From assembly GCF_004123195.1 (NCBI RefSeq), contig NZ_SDLI01000013.1, forward strand, positions 320-64,319: 64,000 nt of DNA, written 5' to 3'. Position numbers and translations under genes: made by a program. Shown in pieces: positions 27,806 through 36,848 of the stretch (positions within the stretch are counted from its first letter, which is position 1; each line of letters begins with the position of its first letter). The DNA comes from Ammoniphilus sp. CFH 90114 (GTDB lineage Bacteria; Bacillota; Bacilli; Aneurinibacillales; RAOX-1). A model generated the notes under the pieces. That model was not told the DNA's origin and did no database searches. It saw only the letters and a list, made by a program, of their open reading frames with translations.

Positions 27806-28171
27806 TTACGCTTTTATATTTCTCCACAAATTGACGGCAAATACAATGACTCCAATAATGACGGCTGTTGCTCCGACAGGAATAAAAGGGAGAGCGGCAT
27901 TGACTCCAGTAAGTACTAGATATAGAGCAACCATCATAATGGGGAGTCCGATGTTGTAGAGCCAGAAGTGCCATCGAAATAACGTTGATTCGGCTGTTGC
28001 TGGATATAAGTGATAAATAATACCAAATAAAGCCATCGACATCCATCCCAATAAATTGATATGAGCATGCAAGCTGACTAAGCCAAATTGATGCGTCATC
28101 GACATTCCCATACCCACCAAGACTCCAATGACAAAATAGCCTGCCGCCAATTTAAGAAACCATGTATGCAT
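27806..28171 (-). CDS. Small heme-copper-oxidase-subunit-I-like membrane protein
   Basis: The 121-residue protein has four hydrophobic segments and conserved histidines in MTHQFGLVSLHAHINLLGW (His27, His35, His37 approx.) and IIYHLYP. This pattern recalls the heme-ligand helices of cbb3-type cytochrome c oxidase subunit I and the NnrS/NorB fold. The full catalytic subunit has 12 helices, so this is not a complete oxidase. Similar short proteins are annotated as subunit-I-like in other Bacillales. A strong AAGGAGGTG ribosome site precedes the ATG. It stands alone between terminator and divergent argC promoter region. Heme or metal binding is plausible but not shown. Confidence 0.75.
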   Translation of the reverse strand: MHTWFLKLAAGYFVIGVLVGMGMSMTHQFGLVSLHAHINLLGWMSMALFGIIYHLYPATAESTLFRWHFWLYNIGLPIMMVALYLVLTGVNAALPFIPVGATAVIIGVIVFAVNLWRNIKA

Positions 28172-28304
28172 TTTTTCACCTCCTTAATAGGGAATGAAGA
28201 GCTCCCGTTGACCTTTTTTGAGCCCATAAACCTGCCAATGGAATTCTTCATTGCCCTTTATCTCATTTCTATGTTCAAAAATTGTAGACATTCCTGGAAT
28301 TATG

Positions 28305-28323
28305 TATGAATAAAAATAACAAG
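28305..28323 (+). promoter_or_regulatory. ARG box upstream of argC (AhrC/ArgR operator)
   Basis: TATGAATAAAAATAACAAG matches the AhrC/ArgR box CATGAATAAAAATKCAAK in 12 of the first 13 positions, with one extra base in the right half. It lies 28 bases upstream of the -35. A weaker half-site (ttcataaat) overlaps the start region near 28381-28390. Two sites are the usual requirement for arginine-dependent repression. Confidence 0.65.
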
Positions 28324-28350
28324 GGATTAATAAAAAAACATTTTTTCCTG

Positions 28351-28379
28351 TTGTATAAAAATTATAACCCTTGTATAAT
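28351..28379 (+). promoter_or_regulatory. Sigma-A promoter of the arginine operon
   Basis: TTGTAT (28351-28356) and TATAAT (28374-28379) have 17-base spacing, about 40 bases before the argC start and flanked by ARG-box-like sequence. Confidence 0.75.
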
Positions 28380-28417
28380 GATTCATAAATATTAACGGCT
28401 ACAGGGAGAGAATCCAT

Positions 28418-29428
28418 ATGAATATATCGATTATTGGGGCTACGGGGTATAGCGGAGTCGAATTGATCCGTCTTTTACATCATCATCCGTATGCGAAGGT
28501 CACCTCATTATTTGCGAGTTCACAAGCAGGGAAGGAAATGACGGAAGTCTATCCTCATCTGATGAATATTGCTCAGTATCCTTTAGAAGAGATTGATATA
28601 AACGCCACAGCAGAGTGGGTGTTTATTGCCACTCCATCGGGCATTAGCAGTAAGTTAGTTCCTTCCTTACTTGAGGCAGGACGAAAAGTGATTGATCTAT
28701 CTGGAGATTTTAGACTTCCAGCGGAAACGTATGAGACTTGGTATGGAAAAACAACGGCAGACAGCAGCTATCTTCAACAAGCGGTTTATGGTCTGCCGGA
28801 ATGGTTCAAGGAGCAAATTCAGCAAGCACAGCTGATTGCTAATCCAGGGTGCTATCCAACAGCAGCGGCATTAGGGCTGGCACCAGCGATGCCTTATATC
28901 GATCCGAAATCAATTATTATTGATGCCAAATCAGGAGTGTCTGGAGCAGGTCGTGCGGCCTCTCTCGCCACTCACTATGGGGAAGTAAATGAAAATCTAG
29001 CAGCTTATAAAGTAGCAAAGCACCAGCACACGCCGGAGATCGAGCAGACATTGAATCGACTCTATCAACAAGATCCAATTATCTCGTTCACACCACACCT
29101 GGTTCCGATGACCCGCGGGATCTTATGTACGATGTATGCGACGATCACGGAAGACGTGAATTTCCAAGAACTCTATCAAAGTGCATACGAAGGAAAGCCG
29201 TTTGTTCGACTTCGCCCACAAGGAAGTCATCCGAAGACGAAGGAAGTTTACGGATCCAATTATTGCGACATCGCTTTACACGTGGATAAGCGCACGAATC
29301 GTTTGATCATCCTGTCCGTGATCGACAATGTGGTGAAAGGGGCCGCTGGTCAAGCGATCCAGAATATGAACATTATGGCGGGGCTAGAGGAAACGACGGG
29401 GTTAACGTTTAGTCCGGTGTATCCGTAA
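28418..29428 (+). CDS. argC: N-acetyl-gamma-glutamyl-phosphate reductase
   Basis: ArgC uses NADPH to reduce N-acetylglutamyl phosphate to the semialdehyde, the third step of arginine synthesis. The protein has 336 residues. The NADP-binding motif GATGYSGVELIRLL is at residues 7-20, the catalytic cysteine is in NPGCYPTAAALG (about residue 147), and conserved segments KSGVSGAGR and KHQHTPEIEQ follow. ACAGGGAGAG precedes the ATG. It opens the operon argC-argB-argD-carA-carB-argF. Unlike in B. subtilis and many relatives, the gene after it is not argJ; 219 non-coding bases separate it from argB. Confidence 0.98.
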   Translation: MNISIIGATGYSGVELIRLLHHHPYAKVTSLFASSQAGKEMTEVYPHLMNIAQYPLEEIDINATAEWVFIATPSGISSKLVPSLLEAGRKVIDLSGDFRLPAETYETWYGKTTADSSYLQQAVYGLPEWFKEQIQQAQLIANPGCYPTAAALGLAPAMPYIDPKSIIIDAKSGVSGAGRAASLATHYGEVNENLAAYKVAKHQHTPEIEQTLNRLYQQDPIISFTPHLVPMTRGILCTMYATITEDVNFQELYQSAYEGKPFVRLRPQGSHPKTKEVYGSNYCDIALHVDKRTNRLIILSVIDNVVKGAAGQAIQNMNIMAGLEETTGLTFSPVYP

Positions 29429-29430
29429 AC

Positions 29431-29625
29431 GTAGAATTTTCCGCTATTTAGAAAACATAGCTAAAAACAGCGGGAATAAGAGAAAGTTCTTCCGTTATCT
29501 AGCGAAAAAGAGCTTCAAAAGGGGCTTTTCAAGCCAATAACGGAACTTTTTCCTCTTAAAACCCGACAATTCCTCAGGTTCATGAGAATAAGCGAAAAAT
29601 CTTCCCTTATTCTCCTCATTTATAT
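29431..29625 (+). repeat. Dispersed intergenic repeat, family 2, copy 1 (TTCCGTTAT-type)
   Basis: The spacer between argC and argB carries attttccgctattt, cgggaataag (29471-29480), ttccgttat and, inverted, aataacggaa. The same elements recur in the same order at 61309-61490. There are also near-inverted copies within the element (ttccgttat against ataacggaa). No reading frame with a good start is conserved between the two copies. Confidence 0.7.
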
Positions 29626-29647
29626 AAAGAAGCGGAGAGAGAGAAAC

Positions 29648-30394
29648 ATGTTCGTGTTAAAGTGTGGGGGAAGTACGCTAGATAATCTTCAAGCGTCTTT
29701 CTACGAAGAGTTGATCCAATTAAAAAGAGACGGTTTTGATCCTGTGATCGTCCACGGCGGCGGGCCGGCGATCTCCAATACCTTAAAGTCTTTTAATATA
29801 GAACCTCAATTTATCGATGGCCTTCGAGTCACAGATGAAGCGACGCTTCAAGTGGTCGAGATGGTGCTCATCGGTCAGACCAATAAGCAAATCGTGAAAA
29901 ACCTGCAAGGCTATGGGTTCGGACTAAGCGGGATGGATGGACAGCTGATTCAGGCGAGTAAGATGCCGGGTCCACTCGGTTTTGTCGGGCAGATTGAACA
30001 GATTAAGCCAGAAATCTTAAAGCAAATCAGTGATATGGGATATATTCCAGTCGTTGCGCCACTCGGATTGGACTCGGAAGGGCAGTCTTATAACATCAAC
30101 GCCGATACGGCAGCCGGAGCGGTTGCATCCGCGCTGGAAGTTTCTCAGTTAATCGTGGTGACGGATGTACCAGGAGTCATGGAGAACGGCGAAGTGATAC
30201 CGGAGTTAACGGTAGAGGGTGTCAATGAGTTAATCGCAAGTGGGGTCATCACCGGAGGCATGATTCCAAAGGTGAAAGCAGCGATGGATGCCCTGAAGGC
30301 AGCTGATCAGGTTGTGATTATTGATCCGAGCAACTTAAGTCGTGCCGTACAAGGGGAGTCAGTGGGAACGAAAATTACAGGGAAGGTGGAGTAG
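29648..30394 (+). CDS. argB: Acetylglutamate kinase
   Basis: ArgB phosphorylates N-acetylglutamate with ATP, the second step of arginine synthesis. The start is placed at ATG 29648, after a GGAGAGAG ribosome site, and gives MFVLKCGGSTLDN, matching the family N-terminus; a longer frame from 29582 would add 22 residues from the upstream repeat. The 248 residues include the ATP-site lysine in LKCGGST, the substrate loop VHGGGPAI, GLRVTDEATLQVVEMVL, NADTAAGAVASAL and GGMIPKVKAA. This is a short, bacillus-type enzyme without the N-terminal helix that gives arginine feedback inhibition in other bacteria (inference). It is three bases from argD. Confidence 0.97.
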   Translation: MFVLKCGGSTLDNLQASFYEELIQLKRDGFDPVIVHGGGPAISNTLKSFNIEPQFIDGLRVTDEATLQVVEMVLIGQTNKQIVKNLQGYGFGLSGMDGQLIQASKMPGPLGFVGQIEQIKPEILKQISDMGYIPVVAPLGLDSEGQSYNINADTAAGAVASALEVSQLIVVTDVPGVMENGEVIPELTVEGVNELIASGVITGGMIPKVKAAMDALKAADQVVIIDPSNLSRAVQGESVGTKITGKVE

Positions 30395-30396
30395 AG

Positions 30397-31533
30397 GTGA
30401 GTCATTTATTTTCAAACTATGCGAGATGGCCCATTAACATTGTGAAGGGAGAAGGGAATTACCTTTTCGATGATCAAGGGAAGAAGTATTTAGATCTTGT
30501 TTCAGGGATTGCCGTGACTTCTCTTGGTAATATTCCACCACAGGTAAAAGCGAAAATTTCCGAGCAACTCGATACCCTATGGCACTGCTCGAACTTGTTT
30601 AACATTCCTCAGCAAGAAGAACTAGCAACGAAGCTCACTTCAATCAGCTGCGCGGATCGCGTATTCTTCTGCAACAGTGGCGCAGAAGCGAACGAAGCAG
30701 CGATCAAGCTGGCTCGTAAATACGGAAATGAAAAAGGCAAATACGAAATCATTACCTTTGAGCAATCCTTCCATGGACGGACCTTAGCGACACTCACGGC
30801 TACCGGACAAGAAAAAGTAAAGATCGGATTCAGTCCCCTGCCAGAAGGCTTTAAGACGATTCCTTACAACGATATCGAAGCCCTTAAGGAAGCGATTGGG
30901 GATAAAACCTGTGCCATTATGCTCGAGATGGTTCAAGGAGAAGGCGGCGTGCATCCAGCGGATCCAGCATGGGTAGAAGTGATTACGGAGCAATGCCAAC
31001 AGCATGGACTTCTCTTAATCGTCGATGAAGTTCAAACCGGAATTGGTCGTACAGGAAAATGGTTTGCACACCAGCATTACGGCATTGAACCAGATATCAT
31101 TACGATGGCGAAAGGGCTAGGAAGCGGTTTTCCAATTGGAGCCATGATGGCGAAGGAATTCTTGGCTGACACCTTTGGACCAGGAACCCATGGCACGACC
31201 TTTGGCGGGAATCCTTTGGCTATGGCGGCGGGTCTTGCCACACTAGAAGCGATTGAGGCCTACCTTCCTGAAGTCGAGGAAAAGGGAGCTTACTTCATGG
31301 AGAAGCTAGGCGGTCGCGGTAAAGGATTAATGATTGGCGTTGAGTTTGACTTTGAAGTAGGTCCGATTGTAACAAAGCTAAGAGAAGAAGAAGGTATCCT
31401 CGCCTTGGTTGCAGGACCGAAGGTACTTCGTATTCTACCACCGTTTACGATTACACAACAAGAAATGGAAATGGCTGTAGAAAAAATTCTGCAGGTCGTT
31501 CAGGCACATAAAGGAGCGGTTGAGTTATGTTAG
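30397..31533 (+). CDS. argD: Acetylornithine aminotransferase
   Basis: ArgD is a class III pyridoxal-phosphate aminotransferase that makes N-acetylornithine from the semialdehyde and glutamate. It has 378 residues and a GTG start behind GGTGGAG. Cofactor contacts are visible: FCNSGAEANEAAIKLARK (phosphate binding), FHGRTLATL, DEVQTGIGRTG (Asp on the ring nitrogen) and the Schiff-base lysine in ITMAKGLGSGFPIGAM. The region KLGGRGKGLMIG is several residues shorter than the usual surface loop there. The stop overlaps the carA start by seven bases. Confidence 0.97.
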   Translation: MSHLFSNYARWPINIVKGEGNYLFDDQGKKYLDLVSGIAVTSLGNIPPQVKAKISEQLDTLWHCSNLFNIPQQEELATKLTSISCADRVFFCNSGAEANEAAIKLARKYGNEKGKYEIITFEQSFHGRTLATLTATGQEKVKIGFSPLPEGFKTIPYNDIEALKEAIGDKTCAIMLEMVQGEGGVHPADPAWVEVITEQCQQHGLLLIVDEVQTGIGRTGKWFAHQHYGIEPDIITMAKGLGSGFPIGAMMAKEFLADTFGPGTHGTTFGGNPLAMAAGLATLEAIEAYLPEVEEKGAYFMEKLGGRGKGLMIGVEFDFEVGPIVTKLREEEGILALVAGPKVLRILPPFTITQQEMEMAVEKILQVVQAHKGAVELC

Positions 31534-32591
31534 GATACCTCGTATTAAGCACGGGGGACGTATTCGAAGGAACCTTGTTTGGAAACTTGGAAGCTTGCCA
31601 GGGAGAGCTAGTGTTTAACACTGGCATGAGCGGATATCAAGAAGTATTGACGGATCCTTCCTATTCCGGACAAATTGTTACCTTCACTTATCCGTTGATT
31701 GGAAACTATGGCGTGAACCAGATCGATCATGAAAGTGTTCGTCCGGCTTGTAAGGGTCTCGTCGTCGGCGAGTTGTGTCAACAACCGAGCCATTACCTTT
31801 CCCAACATGGGCTAGCGGAGATGGCGGCGAAATACGATTTAGGTGGCATTACGGGGATCGATACGCGCACCGTGACGCAGATCATTCGGGAGCAGGGTCT
31901 TGTGTTCGGGAAGATTACGACAGATCCAACCGATCAACCGGAGATCACACCGGTTACCGGTCAGGTAGAGCTTGTTTCCACGAAATCGAAGGTTCATTAT
32001 CCAGGAAGCGGTTCGCATGTTGCTTTAATTGATTTTGGTTATAAGAAATCGATTTTGGACTCACTATTGGCCAGAGGCTGTGCGGTAACGGTCTTCCCTT
32101 ACGATGTCACGTTAAAGGAAATTATGGAGATCCAACCTAACGGTATTCTTTTATCTAATGGACCGGGAGACCCGAAGGAAATGATTCCGCATCTTCCGGA
32201 GCTGAAGAAGATTATCGAAGCTTATCCTACGCTTGGCATTTGCCTTGGACATCAGGTGACGGCTTTGATTTACGGATGCGATACCGCTAGATTACCGTAT
32301 GGACATCGCGGAGCGAACCATCCGGTGAAGAATACGCAAACGGGAAAAGTGTATATTACCTCTCAAAACCATGGCTACATGGTGAAAGAAGAGTCTGTAA
32401 ATAAAAACGTGTTAAACATTTCATACATTAATGTCAACGACAAATCGGTAGAAGGCATAGCTCATCGCGAACTTCCTATTTCAACGGTGCAATTCCATCC
32501 GGAAGCCCACCCAGGACCGAGCGATTCGGACTTTATCTTTGATCAATTCATCGAGCAATGCCAATCCATAGGAGAAAAGACATATGCCTAA
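31527..32591 (+). CDS. carA: Carbamoyl-phosphate synthase small subunit, arginine-specific
   Basis: CarA hydrolyses glutamine and channels ammonia to CarB for carbamoyl phosphate. The 354 residues comprise an N-terminal CPSase-small domain (FNTGMSGYQEVLTDPSYSGQI, about 31-51) and a class I glutamine amidotransferase domain with the nucleophile Cys in LGICLGHQ (about 237) and the His-Glu of FHPEAHPGP. Its position inside the arginine operon marks it as the arginine-regulated isozyme, while pyrAA would be in the pyrimidine operon (inference, as in B. subtilis). It overlaps argD and carB by a few bases. Confidence 0.97.
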   Translation: MLGYLVLSTGDVFEGTLFGNLEACQGELVFNTGMSGYQEVLTDPSYSGQIVTFTYPLIGNYGVNQIDHESVRPACKGLVVGELCQQPSHYLSQHGLAEMAAKYDLGGITGIDTRTVTQIIREQGLVFGKITTDPTDQPEITPVTGQVELVSTKSKVHYPGSGSHVALIDFGYKKSILDSLLARGCAVTVFPYDVTLKEIMEIQPNGILLSNGPGDPKEMIPHLPELKKIIEAYPTLGICLGHQVTALIYGCDTARLPYGHRGANHPVKNTQTGKVYITSQNHGYMVKEESVNKNVLNISYINVNDKSVEGIAHRELPISTVQFHPEAHPGPSDSDFIFDQFIEQCQSIGEKTYA

Positions 32592-35500
32592 GTTTGAACA
32601 CATCAAGAAAATCCTCGTGATCGGTTCAGGTCCGATCGTCATCGGCCAGGCGGCCGAGTTTGATTATGCAGGAGCTCAAGCTTGTCTTGCTTTAAGAGAA
32701 GAAGGCATTGAGGTCATCCTGGTCAATAATAATCCGGCTACGATTATGACGGATGAAGAAGTGGCTGACAAGATTTATATGGAACCACTAACGGTGGAGT
32801 CGTTAGAGAGAATTATTGCCAAGGAACAACCGGATGGGATTCTTCCTACCCTTGGAGGACAGACCGGGTTGAATCTAGCGGTAGAATTAGCGGATGCAGG
32901 CATTATCGAGAAGTATGACGTGGAGCTGTTGGGAACTCCTTTAGATACGATTAAAAAAGGGGAAGACCGTGAAGATTTCAAGCAATTGATGCTAGAAATC
33001 GGCGAACCTGTTCCGGAAAGTAAAACGGTAAATACCGTCGAAGAAGCGTTGAGTTTTGCTGAAGAAATTGGCTATCCAGTGATCGTGCGTCCCGCTTACA
33101 CACTTGGCGGATTTGGTGGTGGGATTGCAGGAGAGATAGAAGAGCTTCGCAATGTGGCTAAGCGAGGTTTGGCTGCCAGTCCGATCCGTCAGATCCTCAT
33201 CGAGCAGAGTGTGAAGGGATGGAAAGAGATTGAATACGAAGTGATGCGGGATAGTAATGATACCTGCATTATCGTATGTAATATGGAAAATATCGATCCG
33301 GTTGGTGTACATACGGGAGACAGCATCGTCGTAGCTCCATCCCAAACATTAACCGATCGTCAATATCAAATGCTTCGTTCGGTATCGACAAAAGTTATTC
33401 GCGCCCTCGGTGTTGTGGGGGGATGCAATATTCAGATGGCTATGGATCCTCATAGCGAACGTTATGTGTTAATCGAGGTCAATCCACGAGTCAGTCGTTC
33501 GAGTGCCCTTGCCTCGAAGGCAACAGGCTATCCCATTGCCCGGATCTCAGCGAAGCTGGCGATCGGATATCACTTGGATGAAGTCATCAATCCGATAACG
33601 GGTTATACGTATGCAAGCTTTGAACCAGCCATCGATTATATCGTGACGAAGGTACCTCGTTGGCCGTTTGATAAATTCCCGCATGCGGATCGCTTGCTTG
33701 GCACTCAGATGAAGGCGACGGGCGAAGTGATGTCCATCGACCGTAACCTAGAAGCTTCTCTCTTGAAGGGGATTCGTTCATTAGAAACTGGTGTTCATCA
33801 TTTACAGCTGAATCTCGAGGGACTTTCAGACGAAGAGCTCAAGGTAGGCTTAGATCAAGCGACGGATTTGAGAATCTTCTTGGTCGCGGAGGCATTCCGA
33901 CGCAGCATTACCTTACCTGAGATCCACGAGATTACGCAAATTGACCCGTTCTTTTTACAAGCCATTGAAAATATCGTACGCATAGAGAGAGAAATCGCTT
34001 CTTATTCTTGGGCAGAGGTTCCTGAAGCGTTGTTGAAGGAAGCGAAGCTGAAAGGTTTTGCAGATGAAACGATTGCTGAACTCGTTGGGGTTGAACTCAC
34101 AGAGGTTCGCGAGCGCTGGAATCAGTGGAATTGGTCTCCAAGCTATAAGCTAGTGGATACCTGTGCAGCCGAGTTTGTGGCCGCCACGCCTTACTATTAT
34201 TCCACTTGGCAAGGTAGAGACGAAGTAACCGTCACCGAGCCGAAGAAGAAGGTGCTGGTTCTGGGTTCTGGTCCGATTCGTATCGGTCAAGGGATTGAGT
34301 TTGATTACTGCTCGGTTCATGCTGCAAAATCGATCCGCAAGCTAGGAGCGGAAGCGGTCGTCATTAACAACAATCCAGAAACGGTAAGTACCGATTTTAA
34401 TACAGCAGATCAACTTTACTTTGAGCCTTTAGCAATATCTGATGTACTTAACGTAATCGAAAAGGAAAAAGTCGACGGGGTGATGGTGCAGTTTGGTGGA
34501 CAGACGGCTGTGAATCTAGCAGGTCCATTGGAGAAGATGGGAGTGACCATTTATGGAACATCCGTTGAATCGATTGACTTGGTAGAGGATCGCGATTTGT
34601 TCTATCAATTGCTTCAGAAGCTAAACATCCCGCACATTCCAGGCATTAGCGTTCAATCGCAAGAAGAAGCCTATGTCGCAGCTGAAAAATTAGGCTATCC
34701 CGTTCTCGTACGTCCCTCTTATGTGATTGGCGGACGCGGCATGGTCGTCTTGAACCAACCGGAGGAATTAGAATCCTACTTCACTGAGACTACGTTTAGT
34801 TTCCCGCTTCTAGTGGATAAGTATGTGTCGGGGATGGAAGTCGAAGTCGATGCGATCTGTGATGGGGAACAAGTGCTTATTCCTGGAATCTTTCAGCACG
34901 TGGAGCGTGCAGGGGTTCATTCCGGAGATAGTATGGCGATTTTCCCAGCTCCATCGGTTCGTACAGAGCAAAAAGAAATCATTACAGCCTATACACAGCA
35001 AATCGCAGCCGAGATGCAGGCGAAGGGCTTGATCAATATCCAGCTCGTCATCACAGACGAACAGATTTACGTCTTAGAAGTCAATCCAAGAGCCTCTCGT
35101 ACGGTCCCGATTGTGAGCAAGGTGACAGGTGTACCGATGGTTGAGCTGGCGGTGAAGGCTCAGTTAGGAGAAAAGCTTCCACAAACGGGGCTTTTAGAAG
35201 ACATTTCGTTTTACGCGGTAAAGGGACCTGTGTTCTCAACGATTAAACTTCGTGGCGTGGACCCTGCCTTAGGACCAGAAATGAAATCCACGGGCGAAGT
35301 CATCGGACTTTCTCGCAACTTGCAGGAAGCGATCGGAAAAGCCCTTCATTGGAAGGAAGGGATTTGCCCTCCATTAACTGAGGGTGACACGGTGATGCTT
35401 TCTTTATCCGATACGATGAAAGAAGAGTTTGTGCCTTTCCTATCCGAACTAAAAGAACTGAACTTGATTGCGACTCCAGGAACGGCTGCTTATCTTACGT

Positions 35501-35778
35501 CCCATGGACTGCCGGTAACAGAGGTAGTAGAAGATGCAAAACGAGTTCGTGATATTTGTACGAAACAAGAGGTGAAGGCCTTAGTCAACACCCCAACAGT
35601 CGGGAACAAGCAGGGCCGATTAGGCTTTGAATTGAGGCAATTGGCGGTTCAACTGAATATCCCTTGCTTCACTTCACTCGATACCTTTTCTTCTTATCTC
35701 AAAGTGAAAGCGGGGAATATCACCGAACCGCTGGATCTCGGACAATATTTAAGAGAGAAGGAGCGAGTCAACATATGA
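32584..35778 (+). CDS. carB: Carbamoyl-phosphate synthase large subunit, arginine-specific
   Basis: CarB makes carbamoyl phosphate from bicarbonate, ammonia and two ATP. The 1,064 residues show the internal duplication: two ATP-grasp halves, each opening with a similar motif (LVIGSGPIVIGQAAEFDYAG near residue 11 and LVLGSGPIRIGQGIEFDYCS near 558), and each with the ATP-grasp signature (YPVIVRPAYTLGGFGGG and YPVLVRPSYVIGGRGM) and metal-binding ENPR-like segment (LIEVNPRVSRSSALASKATGYP, LEVNPRASRTVP). The C-terminal allosteric domain (about 930-1064) is present; in the arginine isozyme it is usually not controlled by UMP. The start overlaps the carA stop and the stop overlaps argF (ATGA). Confidence 0.98.
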   Translation: MPKFEHIKKILVIGSGPIVIGQAAEFDYAGAQACLALREEGIEVILVNNNPATIMTDEEVADKIYMEPLTVESLERIIAKEQPDGILPTLGGQTGLNLAVELADAGIIEKYDVELLGTPLDTIKKGEDREDFKQLMLEIGEPVPESKTVNTVEEALSFAEEIGYPVIVRPAYTLGGFGGGIAGEIEELRNVAKRGLAASPIRQILIEQSVKGWKEIEYEVMRDSNDTCIIVCNMENIDPVGVHTGDSIVVAPSQTLTDRQYQMLRSVSTKVIRALGVVGGCNIQMAMDPHSERYVLIEVNPRVSRSSALASKATGYPIARISAKLAIGYHLDEVINPITGYTYASFEPAIDYIVTKVPRWPFDKFPHADRLLGTQMKATGEVMSIDRNLEASLLKGIRSLETGVHHLQLNLEGLSDEELKVGLDQATDLRIFLVAEAFRRSITLPEIHEITQIDPFFLQAIENIVRIEREIASYSWAEVPEALLKEAKLKGFADETIAELVGVELTEVRERWNQWNWSPSYKLVDTCAAEFVAATPYYYSTWQGRDEVTVTEPKKKVLVLGSGPIRIGQGIEFDYCSVHAAKSIRKLGAEAVVINNNPETVSTDFNTADQLYFEPLAISDVLNVIEKEKVDGVMVQFGGQTAVNLAGPLEKMGVTIYGTSVESIDLVEDRDLFYQLLQKLNIPHIPGISVQSQEEAYVAAEKLGYPVLVRPSYVIGGRGMVVLNQPEELESYFTETTFSFPLLVDKYVSGMEVEVDAICDGEQVLIPGIFQHVERAGVHSGDSMAIFPAPSVRTEQKEIITAYTQQIAAEMQAKGLINIQLVITDEQIYVLEVNPRASRTVPIVSKVTGVPMVELAVKAQLGEKLPQTGLLEDISFYAVKGPVFSTIKLRGVDPALGPEMKSTGEVIGLSRNLQEAIGKALHWKEGICPPLTEGDTVMLSLSDTMKEEFVPFLSELKELNLIATPGTAAYLTSHGLPVTEVVEDAKRVRDICTKQEVKALVNTPTVGNKQGRLGFELRQLAVQLNIPCFTSLDTFSSYLKVKAGNITEPLDLGQYLREKERVNI

Positions 35779-36743
35779 ACGCAGAAACAAAAGTAGCGCA
35801 GTTAGCCAATCAGGTGAATTTAAAGGGGAGAGATTTCCTTTGTCTGGCGGATTTTACAGCAGAGGAGCTTACCTATTTACTAGACTTAGCGGCAGAGATT
35901 AAAGGGATGCAGAAAGAGGGCATTGCTTATCAGCCGCTAAAAGGCAAAACGTTAGGGATGATCTTTGAGAAGGCGTCTACGAGAACGCGCGTGTCCTTTG
36001 AAGTAGGGATCTACCAATTGGGCGGTCAAGGCATGTTCTTTAGCAGTCGCGATATGCAAATTGGAAGAGGGGAACCGATTGAGGATACGGCTCAAGTTCT
36101 GGCTCGCTACTTAGATGGGATTATGATTCGGACGTTCGAGCACGAAAAGGTAGAAAAACTAGCAAAGTATTCTTCCATCCCTGTCATTAACGGGTTAACG
36201 GATAAATTTCACCCTTGCCAAATTATGGCTGATTTCCAGACGATCATTGAGCAAAAAGGCCATTTAAAAGGCTTGAAGCTTGCTTATGTGGGAGACGGCA
36301 ACAACATGGCGCACTCCTTGCTCAACGGATGCACGAAGCTAGGGATGAATGTCGCGATTGCTTCTCCAGAAGGTTATATGCCGGCAGAGGACGTGGTCGC
36401 TATGGCAAAAGGTTTCGCTGAAATCAGCGGAAGCAAAGTTACGATTACGGACAATCCGATTGAAGCTGTGGCAGACGCCGACATTATCTACACCGATGTA
36501 TGGGCGAGCATGGGTCAAGAAGACGAACAAGAGGCACGGGTAAAAGTATTTGCACCGTACCAAGTGAATGAAGAGCTTGTGAAGTATGCAGACGATGAGT
36601 TTATCTTCATGCACTGCTTGCCTGCTCACCGTGGCGAAGAAGTTTCTGCTGGCGTGATTGACGGTAAGCACTCTGTGATCTTTGATGAAGCGGAAAACAG
36701 ACTGCATGCCCAGAAGGCAATCATGGCTGCTATTATGGCTTAA
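35775..36743 (+). CDS. argF: Ornithine carbamoyltransferase
   Basis: ArgF joins ornithine and carbamoyl phosphate to citrulline. The start ATG at 35775 overlaps the carB stop (ATGA) and gives 322 residues, the family length; an upstream in-frame start would lie inside carB. Signature motifs: carbamoyl-phosphate site STRTRVSFE (about 62-70), DKFHPCQ and the ornithine loop HCLPAHRGEE (about 281-290). It is the last gene of the arginine operon, ending before a strong terminator, so carbamoyl phosphate made by CarAB can be used directly. Confidence 0.98.
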   Translation: MNAETKVAQLANQVNLKGRDFLCLADFTAEELTYLLDLAAEIKGMQKEGIAYQPLKGKTLGMIFEKASTRTRVSFEVGIYQLGGQGMFFSSRDMQIGRGEPIEDTAQVLARYLDGIMIRTFEHEKVEKLAKYSSIPVINGLTDKFHPCQIMADFQTIIEQKGHLKGLKLAYVGDGNNMAHSLLNGCTKLGMNVAIASPEGYMPAEDVVAMAKGFAEISGSKVTITDNPIEAVADADIIYTDVWASMGQEDEQEARVKVFAPYQVNEELVKYADDEFIFMHCLPAHRGEEVSAGVIDGKHSVIFDEAENRLHAQKAIMAAIMA

Positions 36744-36756
36744 AACAAGATTAACT

Positions 36757-36804
36757 ATAAAAAACTTGGTGGCGTAAAAACATTGGCGTCATCAAGTTTT
36801 TTTG
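36757..36804 (+). terminator. Rho-independent terminator of the arginine operon
   Basis: Arms aaacttggtggcg and cgtcatcaagttt are followed by TTTTTTT. A TATAAT at 36808-36813 follows at once and may be the -10 of the next gene. Confidence 0.9.
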
Positions 36805-36848
36805 CTGTATAATGGTGCTAATATGTTATGGGAGAGCAGGTGGTTGAG

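Noticed and set aside
29582-29647. N-terminal extension of argB
   Set aside because: The extra residues are encoded by the family 2 repeat; the internal ATG at 29648 has a ribosome site and matches the family N-terminus.
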